DNA from: Epiperipatus broadwayi
Taxonomy: Eukaryota; Onychophora; Udeonychophora; Euonychophora; Peripatidae
Assembly: GCA_028023455.1 (NCBI GenBank)
Contig: JAQFVV010007279.1
Coordinates: forward strand, 51,357-115,356
Length of the DNA stretch: 64,000 nt
Direction of reading: 5' to 3'
Positions within the stretch are counted from its first letter, which is position 1. Every line of letters begins with the position of its first letter. Below the pieces are notes generated by a model. That model made no database searches. It saw only the letters and a list, made by a program, of their open reading frames with translations, and was not told the origin of the DNA. The translations under genes were made by a program, and so were the position numbers. Shown here one piece after another: positions 35,756 through 48,624 of this stretch.

Positions 35756-37965
35756 GAAACAGTTATGTAGGGTTATATCTTACAATATTATAAAGGAAAT
35801 CATTTGGGCACATCTATCAAATTATTACATAAGTAAGACATAAGCTGTTATAAATAACAAAATTCTGAATAGTGACAATACAAAGCTCTCAGGATCAGTT
35901 TAAAAAAATTCCTCCATTAGCTGTGGCAAGTCACAGTAGTAACCAAATTCAAAATAATTTGAATCTTATTTATATTAAGTAGATTTCATTTGTTTTACTT
36001 TTTAAGTGTGAAAGATAAAACATATACTAAAATTAAATATAATGTCATTTATAGTAAACAAGCACACATATTCATAAAAATATGAACGGATCAAAGAAAA
36101 CACTAGAGAAAATATATTGTTTTTTGGTGCATGTCAGTAATTTTGACTAATAAAGAAAAAGAACCTTCATTTCTATACACATTCTTAAAACGTATGAATA
36201 AAGACACATGAAAAGACAAAGGAACTGTTTAGAGAGTAAGACATTTTATAAAGTGGAAGAGATTGAAATTATTTGTTTTGTTTAGCTTTTATGACAAGAT
36301 AAGATAGGAAAGAAAATCAAAATGAGTTCTAATTTGGTAAGTGTAGATAAAAAATATTTAACTTTGCTAATAGAATCTCTGGCTTAGTAAAGAATGAAGC
36401 AATATACTCTACATCATATAATATTACCCAATTTATTATGGTTTAAACATCTAAAGAAAACAAAAAGTAAATCATGAATGAAAAATTCTTTAATGTTTTG
36501 TTTGGAATTAAGATTCTAAAACTATGATATGTGGACATTGGTATCTGCAGATGACAAGTTTAATTTTTTTTTTTTAAAAAAACTTCATAATTTTAAATAA
36601 TTATCTTACCCATAATGCATGATTATTTTAGATATGATTAATATTTCATAACAAAAAAGTCTATTGTTCTTGTGATATATGTATTTGTAGGCTTATCATA
36701 TAATTTTTAAAGTTGAAACCAGATCCAATTAATTGGCTTAACAAGAGCAAAATAGGCTGGAAAGTGTAACATTATCAAAATATTTATCAAAGTTAAAATT
36801 CAGAAATATACAAAAGTCAACAATCCCATACAATAAATTGTGACAACCGATCTATATACTTAGATTTAACACACTTATTGCCTGATAGCAAAGACTACAT
36901 ATATAGTAAAAGCCATTATAGGTTATTGGGATAAACAACATTCTGGTCTTTGGAAGTAAAAACATGATCTTAGTTATATCTAACCACTAACGAACTGATA
37001 TAAATTTGTTTAAGATAAATCTAAACGTTTTAAATAGAACATTTGCAAACTATGATGGGAACCAGGACTGAATTTTAGACTAAGCAGAGTACAGAGACAA
37101 TATTGCTAAACTGGAACATATAGTAATCCTATTATATTAAGCACTGGATCATCTCTGTATAAGTTTTTAAGACTGATTCATGCTTTGAGATTATAGTGAT
37201 CTTAGATTCAATATTTGTATAAAAAAACTTTACACATTCCATTGAAGTAGACAACCATATGAGTGATGTTTAGATCAGGATACAATTGTCTTGGGAAAGC
37301 AACTTGGCTCGTTGTGTTAGCATGATGGCAAAGTTTATAATCTGCACCAATTGAATATTACCTAACATATACTTGGTTAGTTAATTAAACTCTGTTAAAT
37401 AAAGTAATTTAAATTAATGCATATAAAGACACACATCCTCGAAAGATGAATATTTTATTTACTTATAAATATAAATGAATACACATTTTAAAATATTTTT
37501 TCCCATTATACAAAAGTGAAAGAAATATTTTACATTCCATATTTAAATAAATACATAGTATGTTGATAGAATTGATAAAAGTTAACTATTTTTTTTATTA
37601 TTGTGTTTAAAAATAACTTAACAGAAACACTTTCTTATCTTTTGCATTGTTTGCTAATTTTTTTTACTGTTGTTTGGATGTAAATCATTTGTAGATATCA
37701 CGCCTTAGTGTTTATTCTTTTGTTTTGATATCTAGAGGAATGCGGCTCACGTGGGAGGAAATGGTGTGGATTTATATTAGATTATGGAAATTCTGATGAA
37801 ATCTATAGCTATATTATACAATTAAACTTTGTAAATGTCAACATTTAATGTTAAATTGCTACATTAAGCTTATAAATATACTCGATAGGAGGGTTGATTG
37901 GCAGAAACGCTAACCAACATACTATAACATCTATATACTGCATATCATTATGAAAATACTTGACA

Positions 37966-38103
37966 ACAATAATTTTTTTTTTTTTTTTAGTCTTGCATTG
38001 GTGGTCGAGAGGTCAGAGCGACTGCCTTGCACTTGCAGGCAGTTGCTCGGGTTGCGGGTTCGCGTCCCGGCCGATGCTATGACACTTAAAAACAATAATT
38101 TTT
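37966..38103 (+). repeat. tRNA-derived SINE (S1), best-preserved copy, with 12-bp target duplication
   Basis: ACAATAATTTTT occurs at 37966-37977 and 38092-38103. The insert has GGTGGTCGAGAGGTCAGAGC (A-box region), GCCTTGCACTTGCAGGCAG, and an intact B-box with arms, GGGTTCGCGTCCCGG. It then ends GATGCTATGACACTTA. The body resembles a class of tRNA with a D-arm like TCGAGAGGTC (Leu/Ser-like), but I cannot assign the parent tRNA. Confidence 0.9.
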
Positions 38104-38309
38104 AAAAAAATTTAGGATCTTACACCGCAACGTTATAAAAAAGTTATTTCCAATAATTTTAAATTATATATAGACGAGGCCCAGCCTTTTTAAAACAATT
38201 CATTGCAGGTAAAATATTTCAATACTCCTCATGCCGGAAGTGTGATGGGGAAAGGAAAAACTCACCAGACATGACAATTGTCATATGGTGAGAATTTAAC
38301 TATCCAATA

Positions 38310-39330
38310 TTGAATGTGATGTGATATGATGCATTTTTGGGTTCTCCCTAAACGAAGTCAAGAACATCTCAGCAATTATGCCTAGATAAACCTGTTAGCC
38401 ACTTTATTTTCTATTTCCCACTCTAAGTCTTCCCATATTCTTCCCCATCCCATTTCCACAACATAATCTTTGTCAACTCTATGGCCTTTATATATAAATC
38501 CCCCTTATCTTTTCACAATCCCAGCATACAAACCAATAACTCACTTTCTGTATAATCACTTTGCTCATATCTATTCTCCCATAACTTCATTACCTGTACC
38601 CTTTCTGCTTTCAAGCATTTACATTTAATCAACAGATGCCTAATATTTTCTATACCTTCCTTACACAATTTGCACACTAAATCACCCATAGTTTTCCATT
38701 TACATGTATATTCTCTTGTTGCTAAAGATCCCATTCGAGCCCTAAATAATAAACTACTTTCCTTACTATTATCATAAAAACTCGCATCCAATGTTCCATT
38801 TACTTCTATATATATTTAAACTCTTCTTACCCTCCATACTAGTTCTCCATCTCTCCAACTACCTATTTTTTTATTAATGCTTCTATTCTTTTATCCCATT
38901 CCTTACCACTATAACACTCAATAATCTTCCTAACACAATCATCCCACCTTTTATACAAGTATACTGATATAAATTCTTTATCCAAATCTTTTGTATACCG
39001 CATTACCTTTCTCACCCATCTTGTTACCTGTCCTTTACTCATAACCTAATTAAACACTATTTTGGCTATTCTTTTACTATCCATAAACTGCAACCTACCA
39101 AACATTTTCCTTTTCCTTTTTGCATCTTTCATATAAAAACTTGACCATCCCATTTCTCCTTGAATTGCCTCCTTTGCTGTCCACATCTCTCCATCTAATG
39201 CATGTCTTCCTACTTCCCTTTGTAAACCCTTTTACTAACACATAATGCATCATTACCATATGTTAACCCTGCTGCTGCAACTCCCTTCCATACAATTCTA
39301 GCTACATCATATTTATTATATGAAAATACT
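38310..39330 (-). pseudogene. LINE 3' end with CCHC-type C-terminus
   Basis: Minus-strand frame 38513-38791 contains CKLCKEGIENIRHLLIKC, the CX2C...HX4C motif near the C-terminus of many LINE proteins, after SSLLFRARMGSLATREY. Upstream in a shifted frame: HALDGEMWTAKEAIQGEMGW, SSFYMKDAKRKRKMFGRLQF and VYLYKRWDDCVRKIIECYSG. A 3' UTR of about 110 bp (38320-38430) matches 46430-46545 closely and ends in a TGATGTGATG-type tail. It is 5'-truncated near 39330. Confidence 0.8.
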
Positions 39331-39784
39331 GTTAATTCAATGTTAGATGGATTGTTTATGAGGTGCTATCTGGGGGAGGCGGGAGTTGCAAACGTGGCAG
39401 GAGAATACTTATCGTTACACTATGAGATTTTTCATGTATATATATGTTTATTTTTTTTTTACTTATTAGAAGAGATTATTTCATAAACGAGAAATGGTTT
39501 GATTCACTTTTGGTATATATATTTGCCACTGGATTTTTTTTTTATGAATCATCATTATGTATATTATATGCAAAACGCAAGTACGAAAGATTGACGTTTA
39601 CTCGCTTGGAAATGTAACTTGAAATGTAGTAGAAAATACTTTTTTATTATACTTTTTTTTTATGTCTCCAACTTTCCTTTTGTATTACTTACTATAAAAA
39701 TTATGCGTATATTATAAATGAGTAACAGATTAATAAGAGGTAGAGGGCCCTATATTGAAGCTTAAGTAATGTATCACTAAACAC

Positions 39785-42640
39785 TTATTCATCATCATCA
39801 TCAACCATTATCAATCCCATGCAGGATAAAGTTCTCTCCAAGTTCAATTTATCTTCTCCGATCTTTAGCTTCTTTTCTCCACATCACCCCTGCACACTTT
39901 CTTATTTCATCCATCCATCCCACACGTGATCTTTTTTGGGTCTTTTACAATTTCTTGGAATCCAGTTTGAGATTTCAATTGTCCATCTATTATAATCTCT
40001 TCTAGCAATATGTTCAGTCCAACTTCACTTCAGTCTTTTAATTTTTTCAATGAGGACAGTAACACCTGTTTGTTCTCTTACTCATATATTGTGTTTTCGA
40101 TCTCTTCTTGTTACTCCTAAGATGCATCTCTTCATACTCCTTTGACTGGTTTGAAGTCTCTGTATTTCTCTTCTATTAAGTGTCCAAGTCTCAGATCCAT
40201 AAGTAAGAACTGGTAAAACACATTTATTAAAAACCTTCTGTTTCAAACACATAGGCATATTTTCTTTTAGTATCAAGTTATTTCTATCAAAAGCACTCCA
40301 ACCAAGTTTAATTCTATGATTAATTTCATCCATTGTTTCCATCTGTATTAATAATCTGACCAAGATATTTATACCTGTTAACTTCTTCTAACTCATCATA
40401 ACCAATATTTATTTCCATATTTTGAGAAAATCCATTGAACATTAATCTTTTTAACATTTATCTTAGTCCTATTTTTCTACTTTCATCTGATAACTCCTGC
40501 AACATTTCCTGCGGCTCTAAAGCATTATTTGTAAAAACAACTACATCACCTACAAAATCTAAATGACTTAAATAATCTCCATTTCCTTTCACTCCTTTAG
40601 CTTCCCATTTTAATCCACAAAATACTTCTTGCAGCACTGCTGTAAAAAGTTTTGGAGATATGGAGTCATTCTGTCTTACACTCTTCAATGTTGACTTTCC
40701 GAGTATCATTATGTAATCTAATTGTTGCTGTTGCATTTTTATAAATATTTTTTCAAAATATGATAATATCCAGGATCTATACTTTGATGAGCCAACACTT
40801 TAATTACTGAAGAAATGTTTATAGAATCAAATGCCTTTTCATAATCTACAAATCCAAAGCATAATGGCAACTCATATTCATTGGTTCTTTCTATAACTTC
40901 TCTCAATACCTGGATATGATCTACTGTATTAAAACCATTTTTAAATCCAGCTTGTTCTCTTGGTTGGTAGAAATCCAGTGTTCTTTGTAGATGAGTTGTA
41001 ATTATCTTGGTAAAATTTTTGTATAAAACTGAATATGATAGGTCTGTAATTTGTAACATCTTCTTTATCACCTTTTTTAAATATTAATATTAATAGTGCA
41101 TTCTTCCAATTATCTGGTACATCTTTATCATTTAGACATTTGGTATATAACTTTGGTAAAAAAAATTCTATTTCTTCACCTGCTTCTTTTAATATATCAA
41201 TTATAATTTCATCATTACCTGGAGCCTTTCCTTTCTTCATAAATTTAATTGCATGTCTCACTTCTTCATTTAAAATTCTGGGCAATTCGGAAGATATAAT
41301 AGATATAGGAGGTACTTGTTCTTTATTACTATATAATTCTTGATAGAAGTCTTCTACCCATTTCATGATGTCATCTCTCTTTTTAGTAATAATTCCATCT
41401 TTTTTCTTATTGCAGATATAAATTTCCTACCAATACCAAAATGTTGTTTTACACTCTTGAGACTTTTATTCTCTTCTACAGCTTTTCTTGCTAGTTCACA
41501 GTTATACTTTCTTATATCATTTTCAACTCTTTTCTGCACTATTTTACAAAATTCGAGATATTCAATCCTTTTTAATGCATCATTTTTGTATATTTTCATA
41601 TTCCTTCTTTTCTTCATAAATTCTCTAGTCTCAGTAGAAATTTTATTGGTCAATTGCTGCTTATTTCTACCAGCTATCTTTATTGCAGTTTTTAAAAGTG
41701 TATCAGTTATTTTCTTATTAATTTCATTGAAATCTGAATCATGTTCAAAATCTACTAATACTTGAAACCGATTTGTAAGTTCTAATTTAAATTCATTAGA
41801 ATGTTTCTAAAGATTATGAATATCAACTGTAAATATTGCTTATCTTAATGATTTTTACCTCTCTAGTTTTGCATTAACACGTATCTTACTAATCGATGAT
41901 CACTTCCTGTGTTAAATTTATTAAGAACATTACAATCTTGAAATATGTATTTTCTGTTAGTCAAAATATAATCCAATTCTGCTGTACCTTCATTTGGATG
42001 TTTCCATGTCCATTTCCTTTTAACATTTTTTTCAAAAAAAGAATTCATAATATAAAGTTTTTCTTTTTCTGCAAACTCCACAAGTCTATGTCCTCTCTCA
42101 TTTCTATTACCATAACCAAAATTACCTACAGCATTTTCATCTTTCATTTATTTACCAATTCTAGCATTAAAGTCTCCCATAACAATTTTAAAATGTTGTT
42201 TATTCTGATCAAAAGCCTTTTGTACATCCATATAAAAATCTTCTACTACTTCATCACTATGAGAACTTGTTGTGGCATAAACCTGAATTATCTGCATTTG
42301 GTATCTTCTATTAAGTTGTATAACTAATCTTGCTACTCTGTCCAATACACCATCAATCTCCACAATGTTATTCTTCCACTTTTTATTTATAATGAATCCT
42401 ATTCCACTTGTATTTCCAATATTTGTGCCTTTATAGTAGAGTACATGTTCACTTTTTAAATCAATTATCTCTTGACCTTTTTTTTTAACTTTACAAAGTC
42501 CAATAATGTCCTACTTAATATAAGACAGTTCTTTTTCTAATTCTTGCAATCTTCCTTCACTTGAAAGTGATCTGTAGTTCTAAGTACCTAAATAAAAAAT
42601 CATCATCAAATGACATCATGGGTCCACAATCAGGGGATTC
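39785..42640 (-). pseudogene. RTE-like LINE, nearly full length, inactivated
   Basis: Minus-strand order. The endonuclease starts near 42590 (NYRSLSSEGRLQELEKELS, with a stop where GTWN has Trp), then DIIGLCKV, VMGDFNARIG near 42160, TAELDYILTNRKY near 41970 and TGSDHRLVRYVL near 41880. Reverse transcriptase: NEEVRHAIKFMKKGKAPGND near 41240, EDVTNYRPI near 41050, motif A GFVDYEKAFDSI near 40840, DSISPKLFTAVLQEVF near 40650. Motif C is HLDFVGDVVVF near 40550, where FADD has become FVGD. The C-terminus has YGSETWTLNRREIQRL near 40160 and WMDEIRKCAGVMWR near 39900. The 3' end has an (ATG)n-type tail at 39790. Stops and frameshifts separate the blocks. Confidence 0.88.
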
Positions 42641-43515
42641 TTGGCATCCTCTGCCTTCGGCCACCAACTGCTGTCTTGGTTGGTGACTTTACTGTCTCTT
42701 GGAAATAAGGGCCATGATTTATTTTTGTCAGTCATGATTTTATATATCTATTAGAAAAATATCATTTACACATACATTCATTATTCCTTTTCAGGCAACT
42801 GAAAAGAAAGACAAAGGTGTTTCTTGATCTTAAACTCAGAGGTAAAAAGCCAATAAACTCACTATGATGGCTAATGGGTGTTGGTGAGCAGCCCATCCAT
42901 GTTCGTATACTATATGAATAATCACATAGTAATAACAGCTATAATAACAAGAACACATGGAGTGGAAATTAGGAATTTGCCCTGCTTGGTTCCTTTAAGG
43001 CCTCCAAGAGGAACCAATGGGTCTCCTTTTAATTAATAGCAAACTTCTTTCTGCAGCCTAAACACTTATTAGTCTGCGTAAAATAGAAATCTGTCAAAAT
43101 AATCTTTTATAAAGTGGTAGTTTTGGAACCATTGATCTAAAATATGTTTCTCATAAAGAAAAAACAACAACTTACTTTCAGTAATGAAAATGATTTATGA
43201 TCATCTCTTTATAAATGGGTAAATGATAGTAGCTCTTAGATACAAAAGAAATGAGAACATTTGCAAACATACTATTATTAGCAAAATAATCATTTTTTTT
43301 TGTTATACATGCTTCAAGTCCATAGTTATAAAAAAAATTCACTGAGTGTCAGGGTATAATTAAAATTTCTATGTTACACACAAACTTTCAAAAAAAAAAG
43401 CTCTTTTAAATATATATTTTAATACTTAATATTTAAATAGAAGTATATTGTCTATCCCAAACTTAATGTAATTTAGGAATTTGAACTCAGTTTAAATCCC
43501 TTTAAAATGTTAATA
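42641..43515. other. Probable LINE 5' UTR and unassigned DNA
   Basis: 42640-42910 is less AT-rich (GGACCACAATCAGGGG; GGTGAGCAGCCCATCC) and adjoins the LINE start, so it may be its 5' UTR. The rest shows nothing nameable. Confidence 0.35.
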
Positions 43516-43589
43516 CTATTATGAATATAATCAAAATTATCGCAAAATCGCAATAGCCAAAAAAAAAAACTTTAAAACACTACCAATGG

Positions 43590-43617
43590 TTTCACTGCTA
43601 CAAGCAGACTTCTCAAG
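43590..43617 (-). ncRNA. Degenerate hammerhead-like motif at Penelope-like end
   Basis: On the minus strand: CTTGAGA (for CTGATGA), stem CTGC/GCAG with loop TTGTA, GAAAC, then CATTG and GTA. Stem II and the AC-loop-GUA arm are intact, but the first core box is mutated, so cleavage is unlikely now. Confidence 0.4.
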
Positions 43618-43647
43618 TGCAAAGACCTACAAAATAACATATTTAAA

Positions 43648-43917
43648 CTAAACATTACCCACAATTCCACTTACTTTCCATACACCCTTAATATTAAAAG
43701 AACTTCTAAATAAGTTAATTGTTTTAGAATCATACATTTTTAATAATAAAGATTCTTTAATTCTTCTTTTTATTTCATTTCCCTCAAAGAAGACAACCTT
43801 AGCTTCATCAAAATTAATAGTGTGGCATGTATCTTTTTCATGGATATATAAAGCAGAACTAAGATATTTATTTCTAATCCTACTTTTATGTACTTTTATT
43901 TTTCCATTTAAGCTCAA
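43648..43917 (-). pseudogene. Penelope-like GIY-YIG C-terminal fragment
   Basis: Minus-strand frame with SSALYIHEKDTCHTINFDEA, then KVVFFEGNEIKRRIKESLLL. This fits the C-terminal part of a Penelope-like endonuclease (H....H.INF, E.....R.IKE...I). The catalytic Glu-bearing ...E....R.I.E block is present, but the N-terminal half and the reverse transcriptase are missing. The mirrored plus-strand copy (43920-44135) has lost its frame. The start Met near the centre is only where the truncation falls, not a real start. Confidence 0.72.
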
Positions 43918-45526
43918 TAAAGATACATAAAAGTAGGGTTAGAAATAAATACCTTAGTTCTACTTTATATATCCATGAAAAAGATACAGGCCATACCATT
44001 AATTTTGTTGAGAGAACTAAAATAAAAAGAAAAATTAAAGAATTTTTATTATTAAAAATTTACAATTCTGAAGCAATTAACTTATTTAAAAGTTCTTTTA
44101 ATTTTAAGAGTAAGTGGAATTGTAGATGTTTAGCTTAAATATGTCATTATTTTGTAGTTCTTTACACTTGAGAAGTCTGCTTGTAGCAGTGAATTAATTG
44201 GTAGTATTTTACAGTTTATTTTCTTGGCTAATCTGGTTGAGTTGTGAATTTGGGGTAATTTTGATTATTTATTGACTAGTTTAGCTTTATGCGTTTAATG
44301 TTTTATGAATATATATAAAATAAGAACTAAGAATCAAACACAGTATCCTGATTTGCTTCATGGTAGTTACATCACTGTTGAGTGTCCAATCATATTGAGA
44401 TAAAATCTTTTTTTTATTTAATTATAAAAATCATGACTAACATTAATAAGAATCATTGGAAATGAAGTGATATTAAAGATATCTGGAGTCCATATGTAGA
44501 TTGCATTTATTTAGATAAGTATTTTGTCTTTTAGATATGTCTCTACTGTATAATCACTATTGACTATTAATTGTAATCTTGTATTCAGATTATTAACTTT
44601 GGCCAAAAGTCAATGATTTCAACAGTTAGATAATAATGGAGCTTACTAAAATAAACAATTATTGCCATAGCGTTAAACCTATATAAATATACAAGCATAT
44701 TAGTCATAATTCAAACTTTAGGGTGTTTGAGGATTTCAAGTCAGTTGTTTAGATAACAGTATAAAAATAAAAGCAGCAACTTGAACTTTAAAAATTGGTC
44801 ATAGATATCTGATTTCATAGATATTTAATTCTCAATGATTTTATTCAGCATTTTACATTATAGTTTTCCAAACGAAAGAAATGTCACTAGTGACTAATTA
44901 ATGTAATAGTCAATGAATACAGCTTATTCTTCTCAGAACTAAACTGAGGGAATTATTATCTTCCATATGATAAAATTCACAGAATGAATTGGCTTGCAAA
45001 GTCTTCAAGCTCAAATTCAATTATGCATGCATAAAATGCTTTAGAAATGCAATTATCAGCTTTAAGCTATACATAATGAATTTATAGTGGGGTTAGAAAA
45101 TCTCATTAAAACTTCATAGTGATCTTAAAAACAAAATATGACCTGACTTTGCTAATTTAAAGTCTTACTGAAGTCAAGAGTCCATGAGACAGTAAATTCA
45201 AAAAATTCTGTTGACAATATATTTTTCTTTTATGATTTTCTAAATTACATAGCCTCTCTTGCTTATTTTTTATCTCATTTTTGTACATTCAATAATTTTA
45301 GTTTTAAAAATATCCTTTTCATTTTCAACATAGATATCAGAATTCCAACATTTTCTTATATTCAATTTATACTTACTTTTTTTTTTTTTTTTTATAAATT
45401 CACTATTATTATTATCATTAGCAACTGAGATTAAAAAGTTAAAGATGGATTTTGTAATATCTACACAAAACACTTCAAGCAAGAAAAAAAAACCCCAGAT
45501 TTTTTTTCATAGGAAATCAAAATCTC

Positions 45527-45615
45527 ACTTAAGTACCAGTTCTTATGCTTACACAATATGTTAATATAGTACCACTAGGTGACACTACTGTGCAGAGAAA
45601 GTCGCTACTGTTTTG
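45527..45615 (+). repeat. R3 repeat, degenerate
   Basis: TTATGCTTACACAATATGTT followed by GGTGACACTACTGTGCAGAG are diverged versions of the R3 head and GTGGCACTACTGTATGGAG. Confidence 0.6.
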
Positions 45616-45903
45616 TGATAATCAAAATCAAATCTAAAATAAAATATTGCAAAGTTTAACAGATTGTATTTAGATTGTCAACAAACAATACAAAATTGTG
45701 TTAGTGGGTCTGAGTACAACTATGAAATGAGGATAATAATGGATTATTATACAAGATTTGTAAACAAAACTTTTTGTTTTGCCTATTTAGTATGTTAATT
45801 CTCTATAAAGTTCAACTTAAAAGATGTTCTTTGTTTACAGACATAATGTATTTTCTATTTGTATGATTAATATAAAATATTCATGTTTGTAAATCACTCT
45901 GAT

Positions 45904-46138
45904 ATTTTGGATTATACAGAGGCAAAACTTTCCATACAGTAGCCACTCAGTGCAAGTCAGAGTATTCAATGGATGCAGGAATGTTTGTATGTAAAATTCC
46001 TATCTGCATCCATTGATTACTCTGACTTGCACTGAGTGGTGCTACTGTGTAAGAGTTTTGCCTCTGTGAAAAACAGCTTGTGTAAGCATGAAGAATGGTG
46101 ATCATGTGACGTTTGATGGTTTAATTTTGGATTATACA
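45904..46138 (-). repeat. R3 foldback retroposon, 205-bp form, with 15-bp target duplication
   Basis: ATTTTGGATTATACA at 45904-45918 and 46124-46138. The insert 45919-46123 is a foldback: GAGGCAAAACTTTCCATAC pairs with the inverse of GTAAGAGTTTTGCCTC, and CAATGGATGCAGGAATG with GCATCCATTG. The head (GTCACATGATCACCATTC on the minus strand) is at the right end. No A-tail. Confidence 0.85.
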
Positions 46139-46424
46139 TAGTAATCATAACAATAATTTATTTGTAGATCTGAGTACTGTTTGAGCAGCTGAAGTTCTAG
46201 TAATAGTAAAGAAATAGTTGATATTTTATTGAAACAAGCAGTTTATTAATGATAGAGGCAGGGATTTCAGTTTTAAAATCAGATTTATAAAATACATTAG
46301 GTATATATAATAACACGACCAATTGTGATATAAAATACATATAAACAAATTTGGAAAAATGTAAGCACCAATCACAGAGTTGAAATATTCATTATTTTAT
46401 TGCGATATTGCTTAAAAAATGGGT

Positions 46425-46560
46425 AATTTTAGAGTGGGGAATGTAAAATAAAGTGGCTAACAGGTTTATCTGGGCATAATTGCTGAGATATTCTTGATTT
46501 CGTTTAAGGAGAAGCCATAATACATCACATCACATCACATCACATATAGCTATTATTTTT
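46425..46560 (+). repeat. LINE 3'-end fragment with (ACATC)n tail
   Basis: TTAGAGTGGGGAATGTAAAA through AAGTGGCTAACAGGTTTATC and ATTGCTGAGATATTCTTGAT is the inverse of 38320-38430. It ends in four ATCAC units. It is either a 5'-truncated LINE or a SINE that borrowed its 3' end. Confidence 0.8.
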
Positions 46561-46564
46561 ATTA

Positions 46565-46745
46565 AACCACTAAAACATCGCATGATCACCAGTTTCTTAT
46601 GCTTACACAAGCTGTTAAAACAGTAGCACATCTCTCCAATACAATAATGACACCTAGTGCAAGCCATAGTAATCAATAAATGCACAAACCTTCTAATATC
46701 TATTCATTACTAAGGCTTGCACTGGGTGGCCACTGTATGAAATGG
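46565..46745 (+). repeat. R3 foldback retroposon
   Basis: The head CGCATGATCACCAGTTTCTT is followed by an inverted repeat: GTGCAAGCCATAGTAATCAA pairs with TTCATTACTAAGGCTTGCAC around AACCTTCTAATATCT. Ends near GGCCACTGTATG. Confidence 0.72.
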
Positions 46746-47734
46746 ATTGTTACTATTTCAATCATTTTTACTACATTAATAATGTAATTCTAAGGCAGTA
46801 TGTAATTTTGCTTATATTGAATGTTTTTTATATGCCTGTGATAGAGTGGAGGATAAATAGGCTGAAAAATACTGAGTTCAAATCTTTCTATTTTCATAGA
46901 TTAATAATGTCAATTGATTAATGTTTGACCTTATTTCAATATGGTCAAACATTAATCAAGACAAAATCATATGAAACTCATTTTATTAATTAAAACAGTT
47001 AGTTGATTTAAGATTATCAATATGAAAAAAATAATTGCTATATTTATATGGTTGACTGACGGCACTTTATGTAAATTGATGAAAGCAATTATTCTTAATA
47101 CATATATAGATTAGTTTTTAATTGATACAGTGATTAAACGCTTCAAATTATTGAAGCTTATATCTTTCTAAATTTGTTTACATGTGTAAATAGACAGACA
47201 AAACAATATTTAAATAGGCTATTGCAAAACCTTTCCATAAAAAAATGAAGTAAAAGATGCAGTTGCTAGGTGATAAAAGTTTCCCGTTTTTGTTTATATT
47301 TAGCAATTAATAATTAGTTGGGTATGGGTTAGTTGTTTAAAATAATTCCAAGTCTATTTCTAATCTTACATTTTATCTGACTTACATTTGAACTCAGGTC
47401 ATAAGAATGGCAAGAAAATATGCTAATCATTACACCTCAGCAGAAAGAATATTAGTACGTTTGTATGCCAATTTGTTGTTTTTTAAAAATAAGATACAAA
47501 TTAAGACAACGTTTAGATGGATTAGCAAATATAACCCACTTATTTTTACATTACCACTATTAACTGATTCTTTGTTCTATATTCTTCTTCATTGTAAAAT
47601 ATTGTGCACTTTCTAACACAAAAATCTCAGACAATTTATTTGTTTCTAATGCAAATCTTTCTTCTTTTTTTAATTTGAAATGTTCTTTATGAATACTTTT
47701 TCTTGTAGTTACACGTTAGCCTATTTCTATCATC

Positions 47735-48095
47735 TAGTCAAATTGTTAAATGTCTTAGAAAAATTCAAACTTTATTTATATCTTTCTAAATACATTCAAC
47801 TATTACTAAAACAAAATTTCCAGTGGTCTTATTATCCTATTTTCTTCCGTATTGCTAAGAAAAATCTAATATGAGAATTGAACCGGTGACCTTTAGATTC
47901 ATGAATACTGAATTTAAAGTGCTGCTGCCATGCCTAATTGGTCATCATAGTATTATTTTAAATTTAATATTCGTGAATTTAAAGATTACCAGATCAATTA
48001 TCTGTGCTAGGTGGCGCTGGTCGGGATAGCAACACCTGTATGTAAGTATTAATAGTTAAATATATTTAGTATAAATAAAGTTTGAATTTTTAAAA
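47735..48095. repeat. Inverted-repeat element with tRNA-like core (S3)
   Basis: AAAATTCAAACTTTATTTAT (47759) is mirrored by ATAAATAAAGTTTGAATTTT (48072). Inside, on the minus strand (47862-47945), are GATGACCAATTAGGCATGGC and GGTCACCGGTTCAATTCTC, a tRNA-like A/B-box pair related to that at 23365-23462. Confidence 0.65.
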
Positions 48096-48624
48096 AATTT
48101 TTTTTTTTACATTTAATGGATAATAGAAATAGTTCAGGTGAAATGTAATCATTATAAAATTTCACATAAACATTAATATTCCTTTTTATTTTTTATTAAA
48201 CTGCACTTATATATATATATATTGCAAGTGACTAGACTGAGAACCAATCAAATTACTGATAAATATCCTTGTTCAATCAAAACTCAATATTATATATAAA
48301 TATCTTAAAATATGTCTGTGATTTCAATTTAACTCTGAGCAAAATTTGATATTTTTTCTAAGTTTAAATCAGACTTTGATTTTATTTACAATTAGTTCAC
48401 CCCCTAGCTAGACAAATTAACTTTGTAATAATGATTAGTAAATGGATATCAAGTTATTTTTAATTAAAAGAATAAAACAATATTGCAAATCATTCAAATA
48501 TTCACAATCCAATTACTAGAAAACCTAGATTAACAGTTTTTCCAGCCTGTTGGTCTAATGAGATTTGATAGAGATCTTAGCCAATGATGGTAAATTTGAA
48601 AACTATCTTCCTTTACTTATATAT

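Larger units (their letters stand above)
43520..44270. mobile_element. Second palindromic Penelope-like element
   Basis: Inverted arms meet near 43918. CCTACTTTTATGTAC on the left mirrors the sequence at 43923-43939, and TTAATAATAAAGATTC (43739) mirrors GAATTTTTATTATTAA. The outer ends correspond too (GCACTTGAGAAGTCTGCTTG on the minus strand at ~43620, ACACTTGAGAAGTCTGCTTG on plus at ~44165). The arms are more diverged than in the 24-26 kb palindrome, so it is older, and the protein family is different. Confidence 0.82.

Noticed and set aside
41140-42327. Plus-strand frames of 67-143 codons opposite the RTE-like LINE
   Set aside because: They are antisense shadows of the minus-strand endonuclease and reverse transcriptase.
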